Of a DNA stretch of 64,000 nucleotides, positions 28,274 to 38,043 are shown piece after piece. The position numbers and the translations under genes are program-made. Under the pieces are notes generated by a model that was given only the letters and a program-made list of their open reading frames with translations, had not been told where the DNA came from and did no database searches. Source of the DNA: Persicitalea jodogahamensis (GTDB lineage Bacteria; Bacteroidota; Bacteroidia; Cytophagales; Spirosomataceae); assembly GCF_014651615.1 (NCBI RefSeq), contig NZ_BMXF01000003.1:558001-622000 (forward strand), written 5' to 3'. The first letter of the stretch is position 1. Every line of letters starts with the position of its first letter.

Positions 28274-28306
28274 AACAGCCGCCGTAGGTATACCACGGCG
28301 GCTGTT
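28274..28306 (-). terminator. Terminator after the SDR gene
   Basis: A 12-bp GC-rich stem (arms ending at 28274 and 28306, 9-nt loop) followed on the minus strand by TTTTCG. It lies 27 bp past the stop of the SDR gene and ends the 31531-28333 gene group. Confidence 0.8.
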
Positions 28307-28332
28307 GCTGATAAATAAAATATATGTATCCT

Positions 28333-29136
28333 TTATTCTGGAACGTTTCTGCGAACCATTTTAAATAGGAAAGAAGGGAAAAAACGTCTTAAGTACACTG
28401 CTGCTTTCTCGGTGACACCACCAATGAATACTTCTTTGCGGTCTTGTTGAGCAGCTTTGAGAACCTTCCGTGCGCACTCGGCGGCGGGCATTCCCTTGGC
28501 CTGGTTTGCGTCCATTTGCCCGTATTTATTGCCTTTTTCATCCAGGGCATTGACAGACACGTTTGTTTTGATATAGCCGGGGCAGGCTACCGTCACCCTG
28601 ATATTATCGTCAAACACTTCTGAACGCAAAGAATCATAAAAACCGTGTAAGGCGTGTTTGGCCGCGTTGTATCCCGAACGCATCGGTGTCCCGACTTTGC
28701 CGGCGACGCTGCTGATGACAATAAAATGCCCACTTTTCTGGCGGGTCATATAGGGCAAAACTGCTTTTGTCAAGGCTACGGTACTAAAAAAGTCGACGTC
28801 CATCAGCTTCTGATACACCTCCAGCGAGGTGTCCTTTACAAAGGAGCGCTGGCTTATCCCGGCATTGTGAACCATCATATCTATCCTCCCAAACCTGGCA
28901 ATGACTTTGGCCGCGCTGACCGGAGCGAGGCCGAAGTCCGTAACATCCATGGGTAGCACCAGCACGTTGTCCGCGGGCAGAGTGGTCGCCGCCTTAACGC
29001 GCTCGAGTTCATCAGCCCGCCGTGCGCTCAGTACGAGTTTTGCACCTTGCCGGGCCAATTCCAGCGCCAGTGCTTCACCAATACCGGAAGAGGCTCCGGT
29101 AATCCAGACAACTTTATCGGCAAAATAATTTTTCAA
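28333..29136 (-). CDS. Short-chain dehydrogenase/reductase
   Basis: A 267-residue classical SDR. The cofactor motif GASSGIG is at residues 14-20, the NAG motif at 91-93, and the catalytic Ser142/143, Tyr156 and Lys160 are in place (YNAAK). The C-terminal extension ends with a basic, hydrophobic stretch (YLRRFFPSFLFKMVRR), as in membrane-associated DltE-like SDRs. Arg40-41 after the second strand suggests NADP(H) preference. Substrate unknown. It is the last gene of a same-strand group with the LD-carboxypeptidase and the potassium channel, 63 bp downstream of the former. Confidence 0.88.
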   Translation of the reverse strand: MKNYFADKVVWITGASSGIGEALALELARQGAKLVLSARRADELERVKAATTLPADNVLVLPMDVTDFGLAPVSAAKVIARFGRIDMMVHNAGISQRSFVKDTSLEVYQKLMDVDFFSTVALTKAVLPYMTRQKSGHFIVISSVAGKVGTPMRSGYNAAKHALHGFYDSLRSEVFDDNIRVTVACPGYIKTNVSVNALDEKGNKYGQMDANQAKGMPAAECARKVLKAAQQDRKEVFIGGVTEKAAVYLRRFFPSFLFKMVRRNVPE

Positions 29137-29199
29137 TTGGAGGGTGGTTAGCGTTTTGAATCATGGGAATTGAAAAGGGAAAAAGTTGAATGTCGGGAC

Positions 29200-30120
29200 T
29201 TACGTCGCGTAACTTAGAAGCGCGCCATTCTCACCAACATCCAGGGTTGCCATCACTCCAACCGGCAGGGCACGGTTGTCGGCCACATGACCTACGGGAA
29301 AGTCGAAGCAGACCGGGTACTCGTAGGTTGAGGTGTGATCGAGCACGATTTCATAGGCGGTTTTCCCAAAGGCCGGTTCAGGATTGTCACGAGAATCGGT
29401 AAATTGTCCGACAATCAAACCCGCAAGATTCTGCAATTGGCCGGCCCTTTTCAACTGAATCATCATTCGATCGATATTATAAAGGTATTCATTGATATCT
29501 TCGATGAACAAGATTTTGCCCGCCGTATTCACCGCAGAGTCAGATCCAATCAAATGGGCCAACAGGCAAAGGTTTCCGCCCGTAATCCGGCCATGTCCTG
29601 TTCCCGAGCGATTAAACAGGTGTCCGGGGATTTCGTAAGAGAGCGGTTCGCCAAAGAGTGCTTTCCTCAGCGATTCCATACTTACTTCGCCCCCCTGCTT
29701 GGTCATGGTTTTAACCATCGGAGCATGTAGTGCGGCAAAGCCCAGTTGGTTAATGTGGGAGAGGAAAACCGTCAGGTCGCTGAATCCGACCAGCCATTTA
29801 GGCGATTTTTTGAACATTGTAAAGTCCAGCTTATCCACAATCCTCGAACAGCCATAACCGCCGCGCGCCGCTAAAATAGCCCTGACATTGGGGTTGTTGA
29901 GCAGGGCCTGAAAATCTTCCAGGCGCTGATTGTCGGGGGCCGAGTATTGAAAGTACTCTTCGTGCAGGGTCGTTCCTTCAAAGATTTCCAGGTCCCATTG
30001 GTTTCTAAGTACCTGCAGGCCCGCCTCACAGTCTTCATAGCGCACCCGGCTGGCGGGCGCAACTACCCCTACCATATCGTCGGGCCTGAGGTAGGGGGGG
30101 AGAATTAAATTGTTATTCAA
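29200..30120 (-). CDS. LD-carboxypeptidase, peptidase family S66
   Basis: A 306-residue cytoplasmic enzyme that removes the terminal D-alanine from murein tetrapeptides during peptidoglycan recycling. Family landmarks are ARGGYGCSRIVDKLDF, the nucleophile Ser114 in GFSDLT, the glutamate in FIEDINEYLYNIDRM, and the histidine in DFPVGHVADNRALPVG, which form the Ser-Glu-His triad of S66. No signal peptide is visible. It is only 11 bp downstream of the potassium-channel gene, so the two are probably co-transcribed. Confidence 0.92.
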   Translation of the reverse strand: MNNNLILPPYLRPDDMVGVVAPASRVRYEDCEAGLQVLRNQWDLEIFEGTTLHEEYFQYSAPDNQRLEDFQALLNNPNVRAILAARGGYGCSRIVDKLDFTMFKKSPKWLVGFSDLTVFLSHINQLGFAALHAPMVKTMTKQGGEVSMESLRKALFGEPLSYEIPGHLFNRSGTGHGRITGGNLCLLAHLIGSDSAVNTAGKILFIEDINEYLYNIDRMMIQLKRAGQLQNLAGLIVGQFTDSRDNPEPAFGKTAYEIVLDHTSTYEYPVCFDFPVGHVADNRALPVGVMATLDVGENGALLSYAT

Positions 30121-30131
30121 AATTCAGGATT

Positions 30132-31076
30132 TCAAGTGTTAAGGGAAGCTGAGCGATGCCGGTCGATATCAGAAACCCGCACGGCTATATTGCCCTGGGC
30201 ACTGGTATCAAACATGGGTTCGAACTTGGCGCCCCAAAGGATTTCTTCGTGATGATAAGAATAGCGGGCGTGGACTTGTTGCATGAAAGTCTCGTCCGTC
30301 GCCCGGATGATAATCAGGAATTCGGCATCTGTCTCGTTCAGACTTTTCGCTGTGGCGTTGTGCAGTGGGCTTTCTTCCGTAATAGGGTGCACAATAGTCC
30401 AGTTCAACGGGAAGTAATTGACGTGGCTGCGTTCCAGTTCCAGCGGGTAATATTTGCGGGTTTTGGCCCCGCTCGGCAGCACGTCCAGACACGAAAGGGT
30501 CATTTCGACGTCGAGATCAATCAGCTCACTGTCGCGCTCGTGAATGATGCGAAACATCAAACCGTTAATGTCCAGGTAAGGAGCGATGAGAGCGTGACCA
30601 CTGAACCGGATGCGGGGAACGGAACGCGAAAACCGGCCGTAGAGCAAACCCGTCGCCAGGGCGATGAGCAGCAGGCCTACCAGAGCTTCGAAAGCAGCTA
30701 CGGCGTTTGTCCAGAAGCCTGTCGGGCTGATCCGACCGTAGCCGACGGTAGTCAGGGTCTGGGCGCTGAAGAAAAAGGCTTCCCAAAAGGGGTGCTGCTG
30801 GTGATCGTTGCTGATGCCTTCCAGGTATTCGACCCCGATGAGCAGATACAGACTGGCGAAAATCAGATTTAGAATGAAGTAGAAAAGGAATACCAATCCC
30901 AAAAACTTCGTCCATTTAAAGGTGATCAGCCTGTGGTACCAGTTTACGCTGTTCAGAGAAGAATCGCCAACACGCCGCACATTGAAACTGCCGTCCTTAT
31001 TGATAAGGCGGCTTTGCTCACTGGTGATTTTTGTGCCAAACCCGAGGTCTTTACGGCTTTCCTCCTGGTTGAGCAT
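30132..31076 (-). CDS. Inward-rectifier potassium channel, KirBac type
   Basis: A 314-residue protein starting at ATG 31076 (MLNQEESRKDLGFG); an upstream TTG at 31190 would add a 38-residue tail unlike the family. After a slide-helix region (NSVNWYHRLITFKWTKF) come the outer helix, the pore helix with selectivity filter TTVGYGRISP (about residue 113), the inner helix (FEALVGLLLIALATGLLYGRFSR) and a C-terminal immunoglobulin-like domain (RFSGHALIAPYLDINGLMFRI). These are hallmarks of prokaryotic Kir channels, which are gated by cytoplasmic signals and lipids. The surrounding genes do not reveal the signal. Confidence 0.93.
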   Translation of the reverse strand: MLNQEESRKDLGFGTKITSEQSRLINKDGSFNVRRVGDSSLNSVNWYHRLITFKWTKFLGLVFLFYFILNLIFASLYLLIGVEYLEGISNDHQQHPFWEAFFFSAQTLTTVGYGRISPTGFWTNAVAAFEALVGLLLIALATGLLYGRFSRSVPRIRFSGHALIAPYLDINGLMFRIIHERDSELIDLDVEMTLSCLDVLPSGAKTRKYYPLELERSHVNYFPLNWTIVHPITEESPLHNATAKSLNETDAEFLIIIRATDETFMQQVHARYSYHHEEILWGAKFEPMFDTSAQGNIAVRVSDIDRHRSASLNT

Positions 31077-31204
31077 TGCGCTTCTGTGGGCAACAGGTAG
31101 TTTTTTAGCCACGTATGGTTGGTTGTTGATGGGCGCACCCGTTTGTTGAGAGAAATAGATTGAACGCGGGAAAACGTATGGTGAATTCAACCAGTCGCCC
31201 CCAG

Positions 31205-31531
31205 TTAAATAAAGACTACATCCTCCACCAGTTCCACGTTCATTTCCCGGTTTATGAGTTCGATTATTTTCTTTTTGGCGTGTACAAGTTCATTCCGTAG
31301 TGGGGCGGATTCTATTTGCAGGAATAAAATGCGATCCCGGACATAGACCTTCTGAGTGCGCGACGAAATCGGATGCCCCATGATTTTTGCCCAGTGTGCC
31401 GTGACATAGCTCTCCTCAAAGCCCTTTTTCATGTGGGGCCTGCCAAATACCTGCTCGATTGCCTCCTTCAATGGCGTAATGCCAGGCTTGCGCGAAGCCC
31501 GTTCCTTATCGAATTTATAATACTGAGCCAT
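31205..31531 (-). CDS. DUF721 (DciA-like) protein
   Basis: A 108-residue basic protein with the DUF721 pattern: PLKEAIEQVFGRPHMKKGFEE, then AHWAKIMGHPISSRTQKVYVRDRILFLQIESAPLRNEL. Proteins of this fold include DciA, the replicative-helicase loader found in bacteria without DnaC, and bind nucleic acid; whether this Bacteroidota version loads DnaB is not shown. It is the first gene of the minus-strand group and has a consensus -7 element 36 bp upstream. Confidence 0.85.
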   Translation of the reverse strand: MAQYYKFDKERASRKPGITPLKEAIEQVFGRPHMKKGFEESYVTAHWAKIMGHPISSRTQKVYVRDRILFLQIESAPLRNELVHAKKKIIELINREMNVELVEDVVFI

Positions 31532-31566
31532 GCACTGGAGATTTCCTGCCCTACGATGGGTTTTTA

Positions 31567-31574
31567 CAAAGATA
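31567..31574 (-). promoter_or_regulatory. Putative -7 element for the DUF721 gene
   Basis: TATCTTTG on the minus strand, the commonest form of the Bacteroidota -7 box, 36 bp before the start codon at 31531. No matching -33 TTTG. Confidence 0.5.
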
Positions 31575-31675
31575 GAAACAATGTGCTTCTGCCGGAATTT
31601 ATACGTAGGGAATAGGAAAACCTAAACTTTGAAAGGTTTTGTTCCTTTCTGATTTGCCAAAAAAACAGGGTCGGG

Positions 31676-31707
31676 CTTGGAATTCCCTCGATTGGGGCTT
31701 AATATTG
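31676..31707 (+). promoter_or_regulatory. Putative promoter of the metY leader
   Basis: CTTG (31676-31679) and TAATATTG (31700-31707) lie 20 nt apart and approximate the -33 TTTG and -7 TAnnTTTG elements. A transcript from here would start about 20 nt before the SAM riboswitch. Confidence 0.4.
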
Positions 31708-31738
31708 TGCCATCAAGTCAATTGCTTCGCAGTACAGC

Positions 31739-31856
31739 GGTTGATTTATAGAGAAGAGGCTAGAGAATGGGCTCATAGAACCTCTGGCAACCTATCCCAC
31801 GCGCAACCGGGACAAGGTGCTAACTCCCACCTAATCGTATTTAGGAAATATAAACC
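31739..31856 (+). ncRNA. SAM-I (S-box) riboswitch
   Basis: The conserved core is plain: CTCTGGCAACC at 31782-31792 and AAGGTGCTAACTCCCACC at 31814-31831, the S-box hallmarks. P2 is closed by GAGG (31756-31759) and CCTC (31781-31784). P3 is formed by CCT-A-TCCC (31791-31797) with GGGA-CA-AGG (31809-31816). P4 is CCTA/TAGG around 31830-31845, and P1 pairs GGTT near 31739 with AACC near 31856, with a mismatch inside. It should bind S-adenosylmethionine and control the methionine genes metY (and possibly metX) downstream. Confidence 0.88.
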
Positions 31857-31922
31857 AAAACCCGCGCATGAGTCAGAATCACCCGCATTCCGTTTTCGGA
31901 GTGGCTAACTGCCACCCCACAC

Positions 31923-31964
31923 TACCGTTCAATCTGGTTCAGGCCAGGCTCGACGGTATTTTTT
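31923..31964 (+). terminator. Expression-platform terminator of the SAM riboswitch
   Basis: TACCGT (31923-31928) pairs with ACGGTA (31953-31958), an inner CTGG/CCAG pairs at 31934-31947, and six T follow (31959-31964). It lies between the aptamer and the metY start, as expected for SAM-induced transcription termination. A small GTGGC/GCCAC hairpin at 31901-31915 may be part of the switch. Confidence 0.7.
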
Positions 31965-32129
31965 GTTGCATGTGCGCCTAACGCGGAAGACTTCCTTTTT
32001 GAGGTACTTTTCCCGCTATTGTACACAGGTGGCAGATTGACGCTATGCGATCAAAGCTAAAGACGGTCAGACAACAATTCGAAATTTGATGAGCAGAAAT
32101 GAATGCTCATCCGGCACAATTCACGATAA

Positions 32130-33464
<1,335 letters not shown>

Positions 33465-33468
33465 CTTG

Positions 33469-33505
33469 AAAATCAGTTCCGGCAAATGGCCGGAACTGAT
33501 TTTTC
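33469..33505 (+). terminator. Terminator between metY and metX
   Basis: A 15-bp stem (33469-33483 with 33489-33503), 5-nt loop and T-rich tail, starting just after the metY stop codon. It would stop most riboswitch-controlled transcripts before metX. Confidence 0.88.
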
Positions 33506-33600
33506 TTTTTTATACAGAATTCAAAAAAGTAGCGGACCGGGACGGGAGCTTACTTTACAAAGTGGACCCTGGTCACCTTCCATTGTCAACTGTTCATTAA

Positions 33601-34644
33601 ATGCAGCCCGAGAAAAAAGTATTTAAGTACCCCTATTCTTTTTCGCTGGAATCGGGCCAGACATTGCCTGGCTTCGAGCTGGCCTATACTACCAGCGGCA
33701 CCCGCGCTGAAAACGACGACAATATCGTGTGGGTATGCCACGCCCTGACAGGCAGCGCCAATGCTTCCGAGTGGTGGGACGGGCTGGTGGGGCCGAACAC
33801 GCACTTCGATCCGAGCCGGCATTTCGTGGTTTGTGCCAACGTGCTGGGCTCTGCCTATGGCTCAACGGGACCATTGTCTGTCGATCCGCTTACGAAGCAG
33901 CCATACTACCATGACTTTCCAAACGTAACAGTGCGTGATGTAGTGAATGCGCTTGACCTGTTGCGTCAGGAATTGGAAATCAAGCGAATCAAGGTTTGTC
34001 TGGGTGGTTCTCTGGGTGGTCAGCAGTCGTTGGAGTGGGCTATTCAGCAACCCGATTTGTTCGATGAGCTTATCCTGATCGCCACGAACGCCGTACATTC
34101 TTCCTGGGGCATTGCCTTCAATGAATCACAGCGCATGGCGATTCAGGCCGATACAACCTGGCAGCGAAAATCGCCCGATGCCGGGCTGTTGGGCATGGCC
34201 GCCGCGCGTTCTTTTGCGCTGCTTTCTTACCGAAACTACGACACTTACAACTTCACGCAGGCCCGCGATAATCCTGATCAGACAGACGAATTCCGGGCTT
34301 CATCGTATCAGCGCTACCAGGGCGACAAGTTTATGAAGCGATTCAATGCCTTCTCCTACTGGACGTTGTCGAAAATGATGGACACCCACAATGTGGGCCG
34401 TAATCGCGGAGGCATTGTCAATGCTTTGGGTAAGGTCAAAACCAAAACGCTGGTTCTGGGGATTAAGTCCGACATGCTGTTTCCGGTTGTGGAGCAACAG
34501 TTTCTGGCACGCCATATTCCCGATGCGGAGTATCAGGAAATCGATTCACTATATGGCCACGATGGCTTTCTGATTGAATACAAGCAATTGACTCAGATTA
34601 TCAAAGCCTGGCAGGAGAGTAAAGGGAAGCTGGAGGTGGCATAA
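33601..34644 (+). CDS. metX: Homoserine O-acetyltransferase
   Basis: A 347-residue alpha/beta-hydrolase-fold enzyme that acetylates homoserine with acetyl-CoA, supplying the substrate of MetY. The nucleophile Ser137 is in CLGGSLGGQQ, and the oxyanion region is VCHALTGSAN. The acid and base of the triad are the Asp of GIKSDMLFP and the His of YGHDGFL near the C-terminus. The family block GLVGPNTHFDPSRHFVVCANVLGS identifies MetX rather than a general hydrolase. It starts at ATG 33601, 98 bp past the metY/metX terminator. The stop is 3 bp from that of the convergent T9SS gene. Confidence 0.95.
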   Translation: MQPEKKVFKYPYSFSLESGQTLPGFELAYTTSGTRAENDDNIVWVCHALTGSANASEWWDGLVGPNTHFDPSRHFVVCANVLGSAYGSTGPLSVDPLTKQPYYHDFPNVTVRDVVNALDLLRQELEIKRIKVCLGGSLGGQQSLEWAIQQPDLFDELILIATNAVHSSWGIAFNESQRMAIQADTTWQRKSPDAGLLGMAAARSFALLSYRNYDTYNFTQARDNPDQTDEFRASSYQRYQGDKFMKRFNAFSYWTLSKMMDTHNVGRNRGGIVNALGKVKTKTLVLGIKSDMLFPVVEQQFLARHIPDAEYQEIDSLYGHDGFLIEYKQLTQIIKAWQESKGKLEVA

Positions 34645-34647
34645 TGA

Positions 34648-37543
34648 TTACCGAAGCAGCTGCACCCATCCTTTAAACGCCAGCGGCTCCGCGTCGCGTT
34701 GCACTGACTGGAAACGTACCTTCGCTTCGTAGAAATACTGGCCGGCGGGTAGGTCTTGTCCGGCACTGCTTCGACCATCCCAGTTAATACCCAAATCTAT
34801 CGTCTCGAATACTTTCACGCCCCAGCGGTTGAAGACGGTAAACTCCGTTTTGTCCAAAAACTCCGGGCAGTTGAGCGGCGTAAAGCTGTCGTTCTTACCG
34901 TCTTTGTTAGGTGTGAATACGTTGGGTAGCGCGTACTGCGGGCAGTTGTCCTTACAGACCGTGTTACTGGGCGCACTCTCTACGCCAAAACGGTTTACGG
35001 CCGTTACATAGTAGCAGCCCGCGAAAGAGTTAAGCCCGATATGGGCGTATGCCATGGCTGGAGGAACAGGGGCTGTGACTGAGGCCAGGAACGCAGGATT
35101 TTCGTCGGTATAGCGGGCGTAGTACACACGGTAAGCCACCACATTGGGATTGCAGATTGCGGGGTTGGAGGTACTTAGGGTCCAGGAAAGATTATTGGTA
35201 AAGGTCGATGGATTGCAAAAGGCATCAGGCGAAAGTTTGCTGCAATCCAGCGTATCAATCGCCAGCAGCGGAGCGCAGGGGCGCGTGGTGTCGCTGGGCG
35301 AAGCGCAAAGGATTTGGGAGAAATTGTACAAGGTCAGTGATTGTAGCCGTGCGCTTTCGTAGGCTCCCACCGTTTCTACTTTATAACAGTAGGTCGAGTC
35401 GGGTGATAGTGTGAGCGAGGTCGTACCATCAGCTGTATAGCGGTCGGTACCATCGTCGGTAAAAGTGAACGACTGCACGTCTTGCACGGGAACATCGGCG
35501 ATGCGGTTGAATACGCCAGGTCGCCCCCGCTCCTCGCGATAGACGCGGTGAATGCGATCGGTGTTCTTCCAGGGTACATTGGCCGTCCAGGTCAGCCGCA
35601 CCTGGTTATTGGCCCCACCGACTTGCGCCAGGCGCACGCTGCTGGCGGGCTGCGATTCGTCCAATTTGCCCAAAGTACCATTCGTAGTGACGTAGTAATC
35701 GATTTTATAACGATAGGCGTTTTGCTCTGTGTTCAGACTCCGATCCACAAAGAGCGTGTCGGCTACGTTGGGCTGAAAAGTCGTATTGATGCTGGCGACC
35801 TGAGTGAAATCAGTACCGTCCAGTCCCGTAGCCCTCAGCAGACGGTATTGTGCGACAAGCCCTGGCAAAGCTCCGGCGGGGCGTGTCCAGCGTACAGTGA
35901 TGACGCCTTTGCTCTGGCTGGTAGAGTCTACCGTTACATTGGTGATTAATGGGGCAAGCTGCGGCAGATCGGCGCAGAACTCAGCGGAGGGCAGGCTACT
36001 GCCGCCGCCATTCAGGCGCCCCGGCTCGTTGGGCGTAGTCCCCCGACGCGGAAACAACGTCACGATGCGATAACTGTAATTTACGCCCGGCTGCAAACCT
36101 TGCCCGGCATTGGAGTCTAAGTAAAACGTTTCCCCCACACCTACGCGCGCAATTTCTTCATAACCCAGCCCCAGCGGCAAGCCGGGCTGGCAGGCTCCGG
36201 CGTCGAAGTCAGAACAGCCGACTTTGCGATAAATCGCGATTTGTGCTCCCGGTACCTGACAGCGGTAGCTGCTCCACGTCAGCCGGAAGGCGCGGTCCGC
36301 CGCATCGGCCACAGGTTCGGCCCGCAGATTTTGCGGCTTGGGCCCGTATACGCGAATTTTAAACGTTCGGATGTCCACTAGTTTGCGGAAAAGCGAAGGA
36401 TTGGGGCGGGTAGGGGCGGGGCCATCCTCAACTTTCACCAGCACGTCGTATGGTTCCAGCCGGATGTGGTCGCAGCCCGTCTGCCAGCGGAAAACCCCTG
36501 TCACTTGGCCCGGATTATTAGAATTGGTCACACTAAACTGCGCATTTTGAACGGGTACCAGATCAGGGAGATAGACACCGCTGTTGGAGGTGAGCGTCAG
36601 GATGTCGCCGTTTGGGTCGGTGGCCGTGATGCTTTGCTGGACGAGCGTTCCGGCTTCCACGCAAAGGTCAGGAATGGCGGCCAGTTTGGGTCGGTCGTTA
36701 GGGCTGTCGATGACGATGATCTGCATGTCACGGACGATCTCACCAATCAGCACCCCATTGCGCCATTCTTCTACGACGAAGGCGACATTGTAAAAGCCAG
36801 TTTTGGCAGGAGCGTCCCAAACCAAATCGCCTGTAATAGAGTCGAGTGTGAAAGTCGAAGGAGAGGAGCCGCCCTCAATGTTGCCAAAGGGTGGTACCAA
36901 ATTAGGCTGTACATAGCTGGTTATATTTACTCCCTGGCCGGGAGTCTGGCTTCGCTGGGGTTCAATGAGGCGGTAGGCCAAACTATCGCCATCTGCATCG
37001 AACGCACCAGGATTATGAATGTACCGCTGGCCTACTGCGGCTAAGTCGATGGGGGGATTAAGAAGAACGGGCGTGCGATTCAATCCCAAACCGGCATTGA
37101 TCACCAGGGTCGAACGGACAAAGAAATCAATATCTCCTGACCCTATTCCACCCAAATTGTCGATTCCTCTGTTTCTGTTAATAATAGATGTTTCTGTTAA
37201 TAATAGAGGTGGAAATAGTGAAAGTACCGGGGGCTGGGAAAGTATATGTGAAAACATATTCATTGCGGCTGGTGCCATTGCCAATATTGGCGATGGGCGT
37301 TTTTCGGGCAACCTCAATGGGCCCTACACTACCTACGTAAAAACGTACAGAGTTCTGTGTTCTGGCCGCATCAGAACCACCCACCTGGTCGTAACAGCCT
37401 GTAAAGGTAATCTCATACGTCAGCGAACTGCCGGAAATCCGCCTGGCGGTTATTTCACCCGCCCGCACATGGGAGGCGCAGACATCGTGATAAATTGTTC
37501 CGATAAGTGTCAAAAGAAGCGCAGCGGGTAGGTACTTTCTCAT
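34648..37543 (-). pseudogene. T9SS type B (gliding-motility C-terminal) surface protein, frameshifted by a 19-bp duplication
   Basis: The frame from ATG 37543 encodes a signal peptide and family N-terminus (MRKYLPAALLLTLIG ... RAGEITARRI ... FTYTFPAPGTFTIS) but stops at 37178 after 121 codons. The rest, 34648 to about 37190, is in another frame. Two exact copies of a 19-bp unit (37170-37207) lie at the break; removing one joins both parts into a continuous 958-codon gene reading TISTSIINRNRGIDNLGG. The large part has repeated fibronectin-like segments (VRWTRPAGALPG, RLTWTANVPWKN, NNLSWTLSTS) and ends with a T9SS type B sorting domain (NVFTPNKDGKNDSF ... FNRWGVKVFET ... AGQYFYEAKV). Secreted adhesion or surface role inferred. 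In the present state only a truncated product is made unless the ribosome or polymerase slips; it could be phase-variable rather than dead. Confidence 0.85.
37170..37207 (-). repeat. Perfect 19-bp tandem duplication (two copies)
   Basis: Copies at 37170-37188 and 37189-37207 are identical. The unit is not a multiple of three and shifts the reading frame of the enclosing gene. The bases flanking each side do not extend the repeat. Confidence 0.97.
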
Positions 37544-38043
37544 AGCGATCGAAGGATTAGGGTAACCATACTCCTTTTTGAACGATCACCTGTTTGAAAA
37601 AATGTGCGATCGGGGAATTTTGATTTAGCTTTATAGTAGATGGACATTCTGATAACTACCCACTTAGAAATATTTCTCATCGTCGCCGCCAAAGGCCACG
37701 TTAGCATAGGCGTCGAAGGTAGTTTAGGTCGTACACGTTAAGAAATAGAGTCTGGCAAGGTTGCATGAAGGCAATCCTGGGTACCTTATGATTTTCCTAC
37801 TGCTGAACAATCTGGAATTCATCACTAATCGAAAGAGTTTGGGCGGCACCTGATATCTGGTTTCGTGGAAATCAAGAAGCCAGATTTTAATTTAATCGCT
37901 GGCGAGAGGCTGACAGATAAGAAAATTTAAAGGTTGCAAGTGAAAGCAGGAGAACGAAATAGCTATTTATAGAAAAAGTCTGATGTTCTGTGCCAGACTT
38001 TTCTTAATTTTAAATTCAAAATTCCGCATTCGCTAAATTATTT
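37544..38043. other. Intergenic region between divergent genes
   Basis: 500 bp with no supported gene. A 33-codon frame at 37640-37741 (+) lacks support. A hairpin with AAAAGTCTG (37974-37982) and CAGACTTTT (37994-38002) lies 42 bp before the next start codon; it could be a leader structure or a terminator of an unknown short transcript. No clear TAnnTTTG promoter seen. Confidence 0.5.

Noticed and set aside
28114-28296. 60-codon minus-strand frame in the gap after the SDR gene
   Set aside because: It begins inside the SDR terminator hairpin, and the composition looks like AT-rich non-coding DNA.
37640-37741. 33-codon frame in the gap between the T9SS gene and the PVC-type gene
   Set aside because: Too short, no hydrophobic or other recognisable pattern and no terminator or promoter.
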